Part shown: one piece after another, positions 49,704 to 59,239 of the stretch
How the letters are laid out: each line of letters starts with the position of its first letter
Numbering within the stretch: the stretch's first letter is position 1
Source: Roseiarcus sp963820795
GTDB taxonomy: Bacteria; Pseudomonadota; Alphaproteobacteria; Rhizobiales; Beijerinckiaceae
NCBI GenBank assembly: GCA_963820795.1
Contig: CAWGBJ010000003.1
Location: forward strand, 248,001 to 312,000
Direction: 5' to 3'
DNA length: 64,000 nucleotides
The notes under the pieces: model-generated
Seen by the model: only the letters and a program-made list of their open reading frames with translations
What the model was told of the DNA's origin: nothing
Database searches by the model: none
Program-made: the position numbers and the translations under genes

Positions 49704-50039
49704 ATGCCGCACTTCTTGTGCAAGTTGAAGCCGCCCCGGCCGACGTTTTTGACCGACATGACCGCAGAGGAAGCGGTTATTATGCGGGGCCACCGCGAGT
49801 ACTGGATGCCGCGGGTCGAGACTGGCGTCGTCATCGCGATGGGGCCGGTCGCGGATCCGACCGGCTCCTATGGCGTGGCGATCGTCGAGGCGCCATCGCT
49901 CGCGGCGCTCCAGGCGATGCAGGCCCACGATCCCGCGATCCGGTCCGAGCGCGGGTTCGTCTACGAGAGCTTTCCGATGCCGATGATCGCCGTGCGGCCA
50001 AGCCTGCCGCTCGCGCCTGTCACGTCCGTAACACCCTGA
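49704..50039 (+). CDS. YciI-family protein
   Basis: The 111-residue YciI-like protein has a ferredoxin-like fold, with FLTDMTAEEAVIMRGHREYW carrying the His usual in the family, and AHDPAIRSERGFVYESFPM. Function in the family is unclear; some members are dehydrochlorinase-like. ATG 49704 is chosen because AGGAA precedes it; ATG 49671 would overlap sucA. It is inserted between sucA and sucB, 32 bases before sucB, so it is probably cotranscribed with the dehydrogenase genes. Confidence 0.83.
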   Translation: MPHFLCKLKPPRPTFLTDMTAEEAVIMRGHREYWMPRVETGVVIAMGPVADPTGSYGVAIVEAPSLAALQAMQAHDPAIRSERGFVYESFPMPMIAVRPSLPLAPVTSVTP

Positions 50040-50071
50040 GTTGAGAAGGGCGCCTCGCGGCGCGACCGACA

Positions 50072-51301
50072 ATGGCGATTGAAATCCGCGTCCCCGCGCT
50101 CGGCGAGTCGATCAGCGAAGCGACGGTCGGCAAGTGGTTCAAGAAGGCAGGCGAAGCCGTGCGGGCCGACGAGCCGCTGGTCGAACTCGAGACCGACAAG
50201 GTGACCCTTGAGGTCCCCGCGCCCGGGGCTGGCGTCTTGAGCGAGATCGCCGCCGAAACCGGCCAGACGGTCGCCATCGGCGCGCTGCTCGGCCAGCTCT
50301 CCGGTGGGGCCGCTGCGACGGTTCCAACCCAGGCCGGGGTGTCCAAGGCCGCTGCGGCGTCCGGCCCCGGCGCAGCGATGCCGCCCGCGCCCTCAGCTTC
50401 CAAGATTGCGGCCGAGAACAGGATCAATCTCGACGCCGTCGTCGGCAGCGGCAAACGCGGCCAGGTGCTGAAAGGCGACGTGCTCGCGATCGTGGCCACG
50501 GCCTCGGCGCCGGCGCCCGCCGTGGCGCGCGCTCCCGCTTCTTCCCCTGCCCCTGCGTCGGTTTCCGTGCCCCAGGCCCGGGTCTCGACGCCCGACGACA
50601 GCATGCGCGAAGAGCGTGTGCGGATGACGAAGCTGCGCCAGACAATCGCGCGCCGCCTGAAGGACGCGCAGAACACTGCCGCGATGCTGACGACCTTCAA
50701 CGAGGTCGACATGACCGAGGTGATGGCGCTACGCGCCCGCTACAAGGATGCCTTCGAAAAGAAGCACGGCGCCAAGCTTGGCTTCATGGGCTTCTTCGTG
50801 AAGGCCTGCGTCCAGGCGCTGAAGGAGGTTCCGGCCGTCAACGCGGAGATCGATGGCGCAGACCTCGTCTATAAGAACTACTATCACACCGGCATCGCGG
50901 TCGGCACTGACAAGGGGCTCATCGTGCCGGTGGTCCGCGACTGCGACAAGCTGTCGATCGCCGAGATCGAGAAGGCGATCGCGGATCTGGGCCGGCGCGC
51001 GCGCGACGGCCAGCTCAAACTCGAGGAGCTGCAGGGGGGCACCTTCACCATCACCAACGGCGGCATCTACGGGTCCCTGATGTCGACGCCGATCCTCAAC
51101 GCGCCGCAATCGGGCATCCTAGGCATGCACAAGATCCAGGAGCGCCCGGTCGCCGTCGCGGGCAAGGTGGAGATCCGCCCGATGATGTATCTGGCGCTGA
51201 GCTACGATCATCGCGTCGTCGACGGCAAGGAGGCGGTAACCTTTCTGGTGCGGGTCAAGGAGGCGCTGGAGGATCCCGCGCGGTTGGTGCTCGACCTCTG
51301 A
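50072..51301 (+). CDS. sucB: Dihydrolipoyl succinyltransferase (E2 of 2-oxoglutarate dehydrogenase)
   Basis: The 409-residue protein has one lipoyl domain with the modified Lys in LETDKVTLEV (about residue 43), an Ala/Pro-rich linker, a peripheral-subunit-binding domain (ENRINLDAVVGSGKRGQVLK), a second linker and a catalytic domain ending ALSYDHRVVDGKEAV with the active-site His and Asp. It forms the core of the complex. It starts 32 bases after the YciI gene and is followed by a 146-base gap before lpd. Confidence 0.97.
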   Translation: MAIEIRVPALGESISEATVGKWFKKAGEAVRADEPLVELETDKVTLEVPAPGAGVLSEIAAETGQTVAIGALLGQLSGGAAATVPTQAGVSKAAAASGPGAAMPPAPSASKIAAENRINLDAVVGSGKRGQVLKGDVLAIVATASAPAPAVARAPASSPAPASVSVPQARVSTPDDSMREERVRMTKLRQTIARRLKDAQNTAAMLTTFNEVDMTEVMALRARYKDAFEKKHGAKLGFMGFFVKACVQALKEVPAVNAEIDGADLVYKNYYHTGIAVGTDKGLIVPVVRDCDKLSIAEIEKAIADLGRRARDGQLKLEELQGGTFTITNGGIYGSLMSTPILNAPQSGILGMHKIQERPVAVAGKVEIRPMMYLALSYDHRVVDGKEAVTFLVRVKEALEDPARLVLDL

Positions 51302-51447
51302 TGCGCAACAAGCGGTAAGCCGCGTTAGAGGGACCCGGAAGCGAGCTGACGTATCTTGAACTGGGCATTCTCTTCGGGGTGGCGCATGCGCTCTGCCAGG
51401 CACGAACGGCGCAGCCGGCGCCGTCGCTCCAGCACGAGAGATAATGA

Positions 51448-52845
51448 ATGAACTATGATCTTGTCGTCATAGGCGCGGGCCCGGGTGGTTACGTCTGTGC
51501 GATCCGCGCGGCCCAACTCGGCATGAAGGTGGCCGTCGTTGACAAAGGCAAGACGCTCGGCGGCACTTGCCTCAACATCGGCTGCATTCCTTCAAAGGCG
51601 TTGCTCTATGCGACCGAGATGTTCGAAGAGGCTGGACACCACCTCGGCCCGCTTGGCGTCGTTGTGGCCCCGCCCAAGCTCGATCTCGTGATGATGATGA
51701 AGCACAAGGACGACACCGTGGCCGCCAACGTCAACGGCGTCGCTTTTCTCTTCAAGAAGAACAAGATCGATTGGGTCAAGGGCGAGGGCCTCATCGCCGC
51801 GCCTGGTAGGGTTGTGGTCAAGGGCGAGGACGGAAACGAGAACACGCTTGAGGCGAAGGCGATCGTCATCGCCACGGGTTCCGACGTCGCGCGCCTGCCC
51901 GGCGTCGAGATCGATGAGAAGACGGTCATCTCCTCGACGGGCGCGCTTAGTCTGGCTAAGCCCCCGAAGAAACTGATTGTCGTCGGCGCCGGCATAATCG
52001 GCCTCGAACTCGGCTCTGTCTGGCGCCGCGTCGGGGCCGAGGTCACGGTAGTGGAGTTCCTCGACCGCATCCTTCCCGGCATGGACGGTGAGATCGCCAA
52101 GCAGTTCCAGCGGCTTCTGGAAAAGCAGGGCTTCACGTTCCGTCTCGGCCACAAAGTGGCGAAGGTCGAGAAAGTGGGCGAAGCCGTGAAGGCGACGATC
52201 GAGCCCACTGGCGGAGGCGAGCCGCAGACGATGGAGGCCGACGTCGTGCTGGTCGCGATCGGGCGGCGTCCGTACACTCGGAACCTCGGGCTTGAGGCGC
52301 TCGGGGTCGCGATGGAGCGCGGCGTGGTCGTCGTCGATGACCATTTCGCCACCAACGTTCCCGGCGTCTATGCGATCGGCGATGTGATTCGCGGACCGAT
52401 GCTGGCGCATAAGGCGGAAGACGAGGGCGTGGCGGTGGCCGAAAACCTGGCTGGGCAGGCGGGTCATGTCAACTACAGCGCCATTCCCGGAGTCGTCTAT
52501 ACGAGCCCGGAGATTGCCGCGGTCGGCAAGACCGAGGACGAACTGAAGGCCGAAGGCGTCGCATACAAGATCGGCAAGTTTCCCTTCACCGCCAACGGAC
52601 GCGCCCGGGCGATGCGGCATACGGAGGGCTTCGTGAAGATTCTCGCCGACGCCGCGACCGACCGGGTTCTGGGCGTGCATATCATGGGCTTCGGGGCTGG
52701 CGAGATGATCCACGAAGCGGTGGTGCTGATGGAATTTGGCGGGTCGGCGGAAGACCTCGCTCGCACCTGCCACGCGCATCCGACGATGTCGGAAGCTGTC
52801 AAGGAAGCCGCGATGGCGGTCGACAAACGCGCGATCCACATTTAG
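51448..52845 (+). CDS. lpdA: Dihydrolipoamide dehydrogenase (E3)
   Basis: The 465-residue flavoprotein has the FAD motif VIGAGPGGYVCAIRAA, the redox pair in GGTCLNIGCIPSK (Cys41 and Cys46), the NAD motif VVGAGIIGLELGSVW and the C-terminal His-Glu pair in CHAHPTMSEA. It reoxidises the lipoyl groups of SucB and passes electrons to NAD. It is the last gene of the TCA cluster, with the Cdh-like gene starting 9 bases later, apparently in the same transcript. Confidence 0.96.
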   Translation: MNYDLVVIGAGPGGYVCAIRAAQLGMKVAVVDKGKTLGGTCLNIGCIPSKALLYATEMFEEAGHHLGPLGVVVAPPKLDLVMMMKHKDDTVAANVNGVAFLFKKNKIDWVKGEGLIAAPGRVVVKGEDGNENTLEAKAIVIATGSDVARLPGVEIDEKTVISSTGALSLAKPPKKLIVVGAGIIGLELGSVWRRVGAEVTVVEFLDRILPGMDGEIAKQFQRLLEKQGFTFRLGHKVAKVEKVGEAVKATIEPTGGGEPQTMEADVVLVAIGRRPYTRNLGLEALGVAMERGVVVVDDHFATNVPGVYAIGDVIRGPMLAHKAEDEGVAVAENLAGQAGHVNYSAIPGVVYTSPEIAAVGKTEDELKAEGVAYKIGKFPFTANGRARAMRHTEGFVKILADAATDRVLGVHIMGFGAGEMIHEAVVLMEFGGSAEDLARTCHAHPTMSEAVKEAAMAVDKRAIHI

Positions 52846-52854
52846 CTTTTTTCT

Positions 52855-53658
52855 ATGCCGACAGGGGCGACGACCTTCAGAAACGAATGCTCCCGTATTG
52901 CGGGCACTGCGCCCGCCGCCGTGGCGATTATCGGCGCCACTCTGACCGTTGGGCCAGTCAGGGCGGATCCGATGGCCCTGTGGCGAATCGTGCACGACCA
53001 TTGCATGCCGAACGTCGAGGCGGGGAAGGGCCCGAGCCCGTGCGAAACCGTCTATTCGAGCGACCATCCCGCGCAGGGCGTTGCGATCCTCAAGGACCTC
53101 GTTGGCGTTGCCCAGATGCTCGCTATCCCGACGAGGCGCATCACTGGCATCGAAGACCCGCAGATGCTCGAGCCAGATGCGCCGAAAGTCTTCGCTGACG
53201 GATGGAAGGGCAAGGCCTTCGTGGAGGCGCGCCTCGGCAAGCAGTTGCCGCGCGAGGCGGTCGCGCTCGCGATCAACTCTAAATGGGCGCGCACCCAGGA
53301 CCAGTTGCACGTCCATGTCGATTGCGCCGCCCAATCCGTCGTCAAGATCCTGGCGGGCTATCGTTCTGCGCTCGACGCGCATTGGCGCCCGATGACGGAA
53401 GCTCTCAAAGGCCGGGTTTATTTTGCCCGCCGGCTCGATTCAAGCGATCTCGAAGGCGTTCAGCCGCTTCGCCTTCTTGCTGAGGAACTCGAGGGCGCAA
53501 AGCGGCATATGGGCGATTACAGCCTCGCCGCCATCGGCGCGGATTTCACTGGAACGCCAGGCTTCGTGCTGCTTGCCGACAGTTTCTCCCTTGAGGGGGG
53601 CGGTCACGCCGAGGACATCCAGGACCACGGTTGCGAAATTGCCAATTCTGCGCCATGA
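52855..53658 (+). CDS. cdh: CDP-diacylglycerol pyrophosphatase
   Basis: The 267-residue protein has an N-terminal hydrophobic segment (GTAPAAVAIIGATLTVG) that fits a signal or anchor. The HIT-like core of the Cdh family follows, with NSKWARTQDQLHVHVDC; the His-x-His is the catalytic site. It hydrolyses CDP-diacylglycerol to phosphatidate and CMP at the membrane. Its ATG lies 9 bases after the lpd stop. The link between Cdh and the TCA operon is probably only positional. Confidence 0.85.
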   Translation: MPTGATTFRNECSRIAGTAPAAVAIIGATLTVGPVRADPMALWRIVHDHCMPNVEAGKGPSPCETVYSSDHPAQGVAILKDLVGVAQMLAIPTRRITGIEDPQMLEPDAPKVFADGWKGKAFVEARLGKQLPREAVALAINSKWARTQDQLHVHVDCAAQSVVKILAGYRSALDAHWRPMTEALKGRVYFARRLDSSDLEGVQPLRLLAEELEGAKRHMGDYSLAAIGADFTGTPGFVLLADSFSLEGGGHAEDIQDHGCEIANSAP

Positions 53659-53775
53659 TTTCGCCGGGTCTGCTCCAACAGACCTCCGGGGCGTAATCCC
53701 AAATTAAAGGTTCGCCGACGGGACGGTAGCCCGTCGAGGCCGTTGCGCGCCGGACGCCAGGAGGGGGGCGGTACG

Positions 53776-54306
53776 ATGCGGCTGATTCTTGGGACCCTGA
53801 TGGCGCTGGGGATTCTGATCACCACTCAGACCCCCGCTTTCGCAGTCGTCCACATCGAGATCGATCTCACCTCGCAGACAATGCACGTGCGAGCCGATTC
53901 AGGGGCAGCTTATGCTTGGCCCATTTCTTCCGGCCGAAGCGGCCACTTGACGCCGCGCGGGGTATTTCGGCCGCGGGCGCTATACACAATGGTTCACTCG
54001 GCCAAATACGGCAACGCGCCAATGCCACATTCGATCTTCTTCTACGGCCAATACGCAATCCACGGCACCACCGCGGTTGGCTCGCTCGGCCATCCGGCCT
54101 CACACGGATGCATCCGTCTTTCGCCGGAGCACGCCGCAACCCTTTTTGTGATGGTCCAAGCCCAGGGCGCTGCGATCCGGATCGTTGGCGCGACGGAAAC
54201 CAACGTCGCTCACCGTGGTCACAGGTCCGATTCAGCGCTTGCTTTTGCGCCCGTCCGTCACACTCGGACGCTCAATCAGTGGGCGCGTAATCCGCTCGCG
54301 CGGTAA
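53776..54306 (+). CDS. L,D-transpeptidase (YkuD family), secreted
   Basis: The 176-residue precursor has a signal peptide (MRLILGTLMALGILITTQTP, cleavage after AFA) and a YkuD domain. The active-site motif is GHPASHGCIRLSPEHA with Cys nucleophile and His, preceded by the conserved AIHGT. It should crosslink peptidoglycan or attach proteins to it. ATG 53776 follows GAGGGGGG. It is small for the family and has no LysM or other binding module. A second transpeptidase-like protein in the window is the DUF2778 gene at 29075. Confidence 0.9.
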   Translation: MRLILGTLMALGILITTQTPAFAVVHIEIDLTSQTMHVRADSGAAYAWPISSGRSGHLTPRGVFRPRALYTMVHSAKYGNAPMPHSIFFYGQYAIHGTTAVGSLGHPASHGCIRLSPEHAATLFVMVQAQGAAIRIVGATETNVAHRGHRSDSALAFAPVRHTRTLNQWARNPLAR

Positions 54307-54507
54307 CGCCTCGCCCGCCCGGGACCGCGCGTGCTGTGGTCAATCGACTGAGTTCAAGAGCGGCGCAACAATCTACATGGGCGGTTGGTATCCCACGAGG
54401 GCCGTCCACCGCTCGTATTTGCTCGATAGCGAACTCGTTTGATGTCGCGTTTTCGATCCGGTTGGTCTATCAGGCCGATCAACGAATGTCGTTTGAGGAG
54501 GCCTTTG

Positions 54508-55377
54508 GTGCAGAGACGTCAATTCCTTGCCGGCGCAGCCGGGCTGGTCGGAGGCGCGCTCGCGCCGCGCTCCGCCCTGGCGGATGTGCCGACGCCGTTC
54601 ACGTTCGAGATGATGCCGCCGATGGACAACCGTCAAAAGTTCATCGCCTGGGGCGTCGCGCAGCGCGGTGAGGATCCAAAGTATTTAGGCGAACGATTCG
54701 ACCGGTTCGGCGCCATGGTGCGCAACGAGGACCTGGTCAACGATCGCAACAAGCGCGCATTCCTTCTGACCCCGCGCGAAAAATTCGTGCTCAAGCAGAA
54801 TCTTTCGCGCGCCTATGACCACGCCTTTCTCGACATCGGATACGGCGTAACGATCTCCGGCCCACACATTGTCGGACGCATGACTTCGAACATCGATCCG
54901 AAGCAAGGCGAGAGGGTGCTCGAGGTCGGCACCGGCTCCGGCTACCAGTCCGCCTATCTCTCGCATCTTACCGACAAGGTCTATACGATCGAGATCATCA
55001 AGCCGCTCGCCGAGCGTACGCGCGGGATCTACGATCAATTGATCAAAGACGGGTATACCGAGTTTTCCTCCATCACCTCGAAGGCGGCCGACGGCTATTA
55101 CGGCTGGGAGGAATTCGCTCCTTTCGACAAGATCATCGTGACCTGCGGCATCGATCATGTTCCCCCGCCTCTGCTGCAGCAACTAAAGGCCAGCGGGATC
55201 ATGGTCATTCCCGTTGGACCGCCGGGGGCTCAGCGTGTCCTGAAAGTCGTCAAGACCGAGAACCCCGACGGCCAGATGACGGTTGCCCGATCCGATATCT
55301 ATGGCGGACGCATCGTTCCGTTCGTGCCTTTCACCAAGCTCGAAGGCGATCAGATCGTCGGCACCCATAACAACTAG
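54508..55377 (+). CDS. Tat-exported protein-L-isoaspartate O-methyltransferase-like protein
   Basis: The product is 289 residues when started at GTG 54508, which follows GAGGAGG and gives MQRRQFLAGAAGLVGGALA, a twin-arginine signal peptide. The PCMT-like domain has the SAM motif VLEVGTGSGYQSAYLSHL and the family strands VYTIEIIKPLAERTR and DKIIVTCGIDHVPPPLLQQL. Pcm repairs isoaspartyl residues in aged proteins. An exported copy is unusual since SAM is cytoplasmic, although the next gene has a related fold in a membrane protein. The longer frame from 54439 would bury the signal. Confidence 0.82.
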   Translation: MQRRQFLAGAAGLVGGALAPRSALADVPTPFTFEMMPPMDNRQKFIAWGVAQRGEDPKYLGERFDRFGAMVRNEDLVNDRNKRAFLLTPREKFVLKQNLSRAYDHAFLDIGYGVTISGPHIVGRMTSNIDPKQGERVLEVGTGSGYQSAYLSHLTDKVYTIEIIKPLAERTRGIYDQLIKDGYTEFSSITSKAADGYYGWEEFAPFDKIIVTCGIDHVPPPLLQQLKASGIMVIPVGPPGAQRVLKVVKTENPDGQMTVARSDIYGGRIVPFVPFTKLEGDQIVGTHNN

Positions 55378-55465
55378 CCTTCAACCGATCTTTCGATGCA
55401 AGCAGCCTCCGCCTTAAAAGAGCGCCGCTTCTTCGGCATGACGGGCTAGCGCGAATCAGGACTCC

Positions 55466-58156
55466 ATGAACGAAGCCAGCCCCGTTCCGATCGCCAAGGC
55501 GATCCTCGACGATCCTGTTGGCGCGGCTGCGGGCGGCGTTGACGCGGTGCTGAGCGGGCGCGAGCGCCTCGGCCTCTATCTCGCGGTGGGCCTTGGCGCG
55601 GGGGCGGTGATAGCGCTCCAGATCGACATCATGCGCGTCTTTTCGGTCGGCAGCTGGGCGCATTTCGGATCCCTGGTGGTCAGCCTGGCGATGCTCGGCT
55701 TCGGGTTGACAAGCGCGGTAATGACCGTCGCGAAAGACTGGTTCTCGCGCCATTGGCGTTTGGCCGCCACCGTCGCGCTCGGTCTCTTCGGGCCGCTCGC
55801 CGTCGCCGCCAATCTTTATGTGCAGCAACTGGGCTTCAACGCGATCTTTCTCGTCTCCGACCCGGCGCAGAAGTGGAAACTTCTCGAAATATTCTTGGCG
55901 GAACTGGCGCCTTTCCTGGCTGGCGCCGTTTTTCTGGGCTGCGTCTTTCTGAAGAGCAACCGCACGTTCGGGCGCGTCTATTTCGCTGACCTGGCCGGGG
56001 CGGGGCTATGCGGTCTCGTCTTTCTGCTGGCGATGTATGTGTTCGTCCCGGCCAATCTGATCGCGGCCCCGCTGGCGCTCTGGCTTGCAGCGTGTCTCGC
56101 CTGGGGGGTGGGACCTGGCGGTCTGGGCTCTCTCGTTCCCTACCTCCTTGCGGGCGTCGTCGCGTTCGGAGGCCATTTCTCCCTCGCGCCTGCATTGGGT
56201 CTGAAGACCCTCGCGGTCAACGACTACAAGGGCGTCTCTTACGCGCGGAAATTCCCCGACGCGAAAAAGGTTTACGAAAGCGCCTCTCCTTTCGGCTACC
56301 TCGAGGTCTATTCGAGTTCGTATCTCCACTTTGCGCCGGGCCTCTCCGACAACGCCGGCTTTAGCCTGCCGACGATGCCCGTCAACGCTTATCTTGGCCT
56401 CTATATCGACAGCGACGGTCCGATCGGGATCATGCGCGATCTGACCGACAAGGAGACGGCCTACTTCCGTTTCCTGCCGATGGTGTACCCCTACATCGTC
56501 AAGTCTTCGCCAAAGACGTTCATAGTGCAATTCGGCGGGGGTATCTCGACCGAGGTTGCGCTGCACTCTGGTGCGACCGACGTCACGGTCGCGGAGGGAA
56601 ACCGGGCCGTCCTCGACGCGTTCCACAGTGAGGTCATTCGCAACTTCACTGGGAACATATTGTCCAAAGTGCGGGTCATCGACTACGAGGGACGCCACTT
56701 CCTCGCCCACACCCATGAACGCTTCGACGTCATCGACCTGAGCCTTGCGGACTCGGTTGGCTTGTCCAACCCCGGTGGCTTCGCAATCGTGGAGAAATTC
56801 ACGTACACGAAGGAGGCGATGGAGACCTACATGCGGGCGCTGGCTCCGGGCGGCGTTTTGTCGGTCACTCTGTGGAACAAGGAGGAACCGCCGAAATCGG
56901 TGCTGAAGCTCTATGCGACCATGGCGGGAGCCGCACGCGATGTCGACCCTTCGCATCTCGCGAAGGCCTTCTTCGTCGTCTCGTCCTACCTTTCCACCGC
57001 GACGGTGCTCTACAAGAACGGCGGCTTTACGCCGGACGAAATAGAGAAGCTGCGCACGCACACGCGCAATATGTCTTTCGACGAGATTTACTCTCCCGGC
57101 TTCGTTTTCGATCCTTCCCAGACCGATGCGACGCTTGATGGCTACGTGCAGCAGATTTTCGCAGGCGCGGCCGGCGGTCCCCCGGCGCCGGGAGCGAGCG
57201 CCAGCGACGACGCGAACCCGGCTGCCGATGAAGGGGGCGATTCGGCCCCTCCGTCCGGAAAAGCCGACGATGGCGTCCTTCCCGCGACGGTTATGGGACG
57301 ACTGGCTTGGCATGCCCTGATTTCAGGCCATTGGCCGGAGATCGCGTCTCGATATGTGTTCAATGTGCGCGCGCTGACCAACGACGCACCCTATTTCGCC
57401 GCCTACGTTAAGACACGCGACCTGCCTCGAGTTCTCGACCGCCTCGAGCTGCTTCAAGACGAGTGGGGATACCTGCTGATCTGGGCGACCCTGGGCGTCG
57501 CCTGCATGACCGCGACGGTTCTGCTCGCCATTCCTTTCATCTGGGGCTGGCGCGCGATCTTTTCGCTGTCGCGCGGCAAAGGGCTGACCGTGCTCTATTT
57601 CGCCTGCCTTGGCGCCGGCTATATCATGGTCGAGGTCGGGCTCATCGCCCATTTCGTGATGGCGCTTGGCAATCCCACGATCTCGGCTTCGGTGCTGATT
57701 ACCGGCATGCTCGTCTTTTCCGGCCTCGGCGCTCTGACGTCCGAGCGGACCCTGCCGCACATGAGAAGCGTCATGCCGTCTCTGTTTATCGCCATCGGCG
57801 CGCTGCTGATCACCTATGCGCTATTCATCAACTGGGCGCTGGACGGAATTGGCGCGCTGCCTTACGGAGCGCGCCTGATCTGCTGCTTCCTGTTGATCGC
57901 GCCGCCGGCGTTTCTGATGGGCTTCCCCATGCCGACGGCGATGACGACGCTTGGCCGGCTCGGCAAGGAGCACATGTTCATCTGGGCTTGGGGCGTCAAT
58001 GGCTGCTTCTCGGTGATCGGGGCGGCAGCGGCGCCCGTGCTCGCGACCAACTTCGGTCTCGGAGCTGTCATCGAGATCGCCGCGCTTGCATACCTACTGG
58101 CGCTACCCGCATTTTTTGGCGTAATTGCTGTGGATAAGTCTGCTGCGGTGGGTTGA
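55466..58156 (+). CDS. Large membrane protein with spermidine-synthase-like core
   Basis: The 896-residue protein has an N-terminal set of about six to seven helices (LYLAVGLGAGAVIALQIDIM onward), a soluble central domain of about residues 245-630 and five to six C-terminal helices (LLIWATLGVACMTATVLLAI onward). The core resembles the spermidine synthase/aminopropyltransferase Rossmann fold (FIVQFGGGISTEVALHSGAT, VIDLSLADSVGLSNPGGFAI). A Pro/Ala/Asp-rich insert lies at about 570-600. Substrate and reaction are unknown. ATG 55466 follows AGGA. It is transcribed after the exported PCMT-like gene, with an 88-base gap. Confidence 0.8.
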   Translation: MNEASPVPIAKAILDDPVGAAAGGVDAVLSGRERLGLYLAVGLGAGAVIALQIDIMRVFSVGSWAHFGSLVVSLAMLGFGLTSAVMTVAKDWFSRHWRLAATVALGLFGPLAVAANLYVQQLGFNAIFLVSDPAQKWKLLEIFLAELAPFLAGAVFLGCVFLKSNRTFGRVYFADLAGAGLCGLVFLLAMYVFVPANLIAAPLALWLAACLAWGVGPGGLGSLVPYLLAGVVAFGGHFSLAPALGLKTLAVNDYKGVSYARKFPDAKKVYESASPFGYLEVYSSSYLHFAPGLSDNAGFSLPTMPVNAYLGLYIDSDGPIGIMRDLTDKETAYFRFLPMVYPYIVKSSPKTFIVQFGGGISTEVALHSGATDVTVAEGNRAVLDAFHSEVIRNFTGNILSKVRVIDYEGRHFLAHTHERFDVIDLSLADSVGLSNPGGFAIVEKFTYTKEAMETYMRALAPGGVLSVTLWNKEEPPKSVLKLYATMAGAARDVDPSHLAKAFFVVSSYLSTATVLYKNGGFTPDEIEKLRTHTRNMSFDEIYSPGFVFDPSQTDATLDGYVQQIFAGAAGGPPAPGASASDDANPAADEGGDSAPPSGKADDGVLPATVMGRLAWHALISGHWPEIASRYVFNVRALTNDAPYFAAYVKTRDLPRVLDRLELLQDEWGYLLIWATLGVACMTATVLLAIPFIWGWRAIFSLSRGKGLTVLYFACLGAGYIMVEVGLIAHFVMALGNPTISASVLITGMLVFSGLGALTSERTLPHMRSVMPSLFIAIGALLITYALFINWALDGIGALPYGARLICCFLLIAPPAFLMGFPMPTAMTTLGRLGKEHMFIWAWGVNGCFSVIGAAAAPVLATNFGLGAVIEIAALAYLLALPAFFGVIAVDKSAAVG
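58129..58137 (-). promoter_or_regulatory. Exact DnaA box
   Basis: TGTGGATAA is the complement of the consensus DnaA box TTATCCACA. It lies in the last codons of the membrane protein gene, at the edge of a 585-base AT-richer gap that precedes the rhodanese and dnaA genes. A single box is weak evidence for an origin, but dnaA autoregulation or oriC is possible. Confidence 0.4.
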
Positions 58157-58741
58157 TCAAGGGTCATGCCCTTGTCGCCGAGACGCAACATTACATTTGT
58201 GCAACAAAATGCAACTGCAGCGATGCGGGTCAGCGATCACAAAAATTTCATAGCTAACAAGAGTTTACGAAGCAAGCGCCACCATAGTCGTCTACGAGCG
58301 GGAATCGCTGCCGAAAGACGCTCGTGAGCTGCCCGGCTGCCCGTTTCCGCGTTTGCGGCGCTGGCCTTTAGGCAGAATTGATCTTGGGCCTCGAATCAAT
58401 CCTTTGCAGAGTAACATTGCTATTTGGTATGATATCTAGGTCAGCGCCTATCTGACGAGACTTCCCAAGGCTGGAAACGCGGTTGCCTCCACGAGCCTGC
58501 CGTGCCATAGTCTTGCCTAGTTCAAGCAACAAACGAGAAGAAATGTCTTGATTACTTGATGCGCCCGAGAATCACGAAGAATAACATAGATTTCGTTCGA
58601 CTTCCTTTAAGCGATGATAGTGGCGTCGACTTATCGGATTACAAGCGTGATTTCCAGGGCTGATACCTGGGTAGCGAGCCGTACTTTTCAACAATCTGGG
58701 ACGATTGAACGTCCGTGGTGTGGGCTGCGGAGGGAGAATTC
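58157..58741. other. AT-richer intergenic region upstream of rhodanese and dnaA
   Basis: No ORF is supported. CAAGGG/CCCTTG at about 58159-58175 is a short hairpin after the membrane protein gene and may end its transcript. The rest is visibly richer in A and T than the window average. No second clear DnaA box was found by eye, so an origin of replication is only a possibility. Promoters for rhodanese and dnaA should lie near the right end. Confidence 0.4.
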
Positions 58742-59185
58742 ATGTCCTATCAAAACGCTGGATACGCGGGAGATTTACTGGCGAGTGGCGCCTTTTTGCT
58801 TCTTTCCGGGGATGCGACGGCGACGCTGATCGATGTGCGAACCCAGCCGGAGCTCACCTTCGTCGGTTTCCCGGACCTTCAATCCTTAGGCAGGACCGCT
58901 CTCTTCCTCGAATGGCAGAGCTTCCCTTCCATGCAGGTCGACCCGCACTTCGCCGAACGGCTCGAAGAAATGCTGAAGGGGGCTGGCGTCAACCGTGGCG
59001 CGTCGTTGCTGTTTATCTGTCGGTCCGGAGCCAGGTCGCGGCAGGCCGCGATCGCGATGACGAGCGGCGGCTGGGGACCGTGCTACAACATTTCGGACGG
59101 TTTCGAAGGTCCGTTGGATTCGTTGCGTCATCGGAGCGTGATCGGGGGGTGGAAGGCGGGGGGTCTTCCCTGGACGCAGACCTAA
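58742..59185 (+). CDS. Rhodanese-like sulfurtransferase domain protein
   Basis: The 147-residue protein has one rhodanese domain with ATLIDVRTQPELTFVGFPDL and the active-site loop ICRSGARSRQAA, whose Cys accepts the sulfane sulfur. No signal peptide. ATG 58742 follows GGAGGGAG, a strong ribosome-binding site. It ends 54 bases before dnaA and may be cotranscribed with it. The substrate is unknown. Confidence 0.9.
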   Translation: MSYQNAGYAGDLLASGAFLLLSGDATATLIDVRTQPELTFVGFPDLQSLGRTALFLEWQSFPSMQVDPHFAERLEEMLKGAGVNRGASLLFICRSGARSRQAAIAMTSGGWGPCYNISDGFEGPLDSLRHRSVIGGWKAGGLPWTQT

Positions 59186-59239
59186 CCCGTCAGCGCCCGT
59201 TTACCGTTTCCCTTTCGCTCCTGCAGCCGAGCCACGTCC

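Noticed and set aside
51592..53382. 596-residue minus-strand ORF
   Set aside because: Antisense of lpdA and cdh; composition is typical of a shadow frame.
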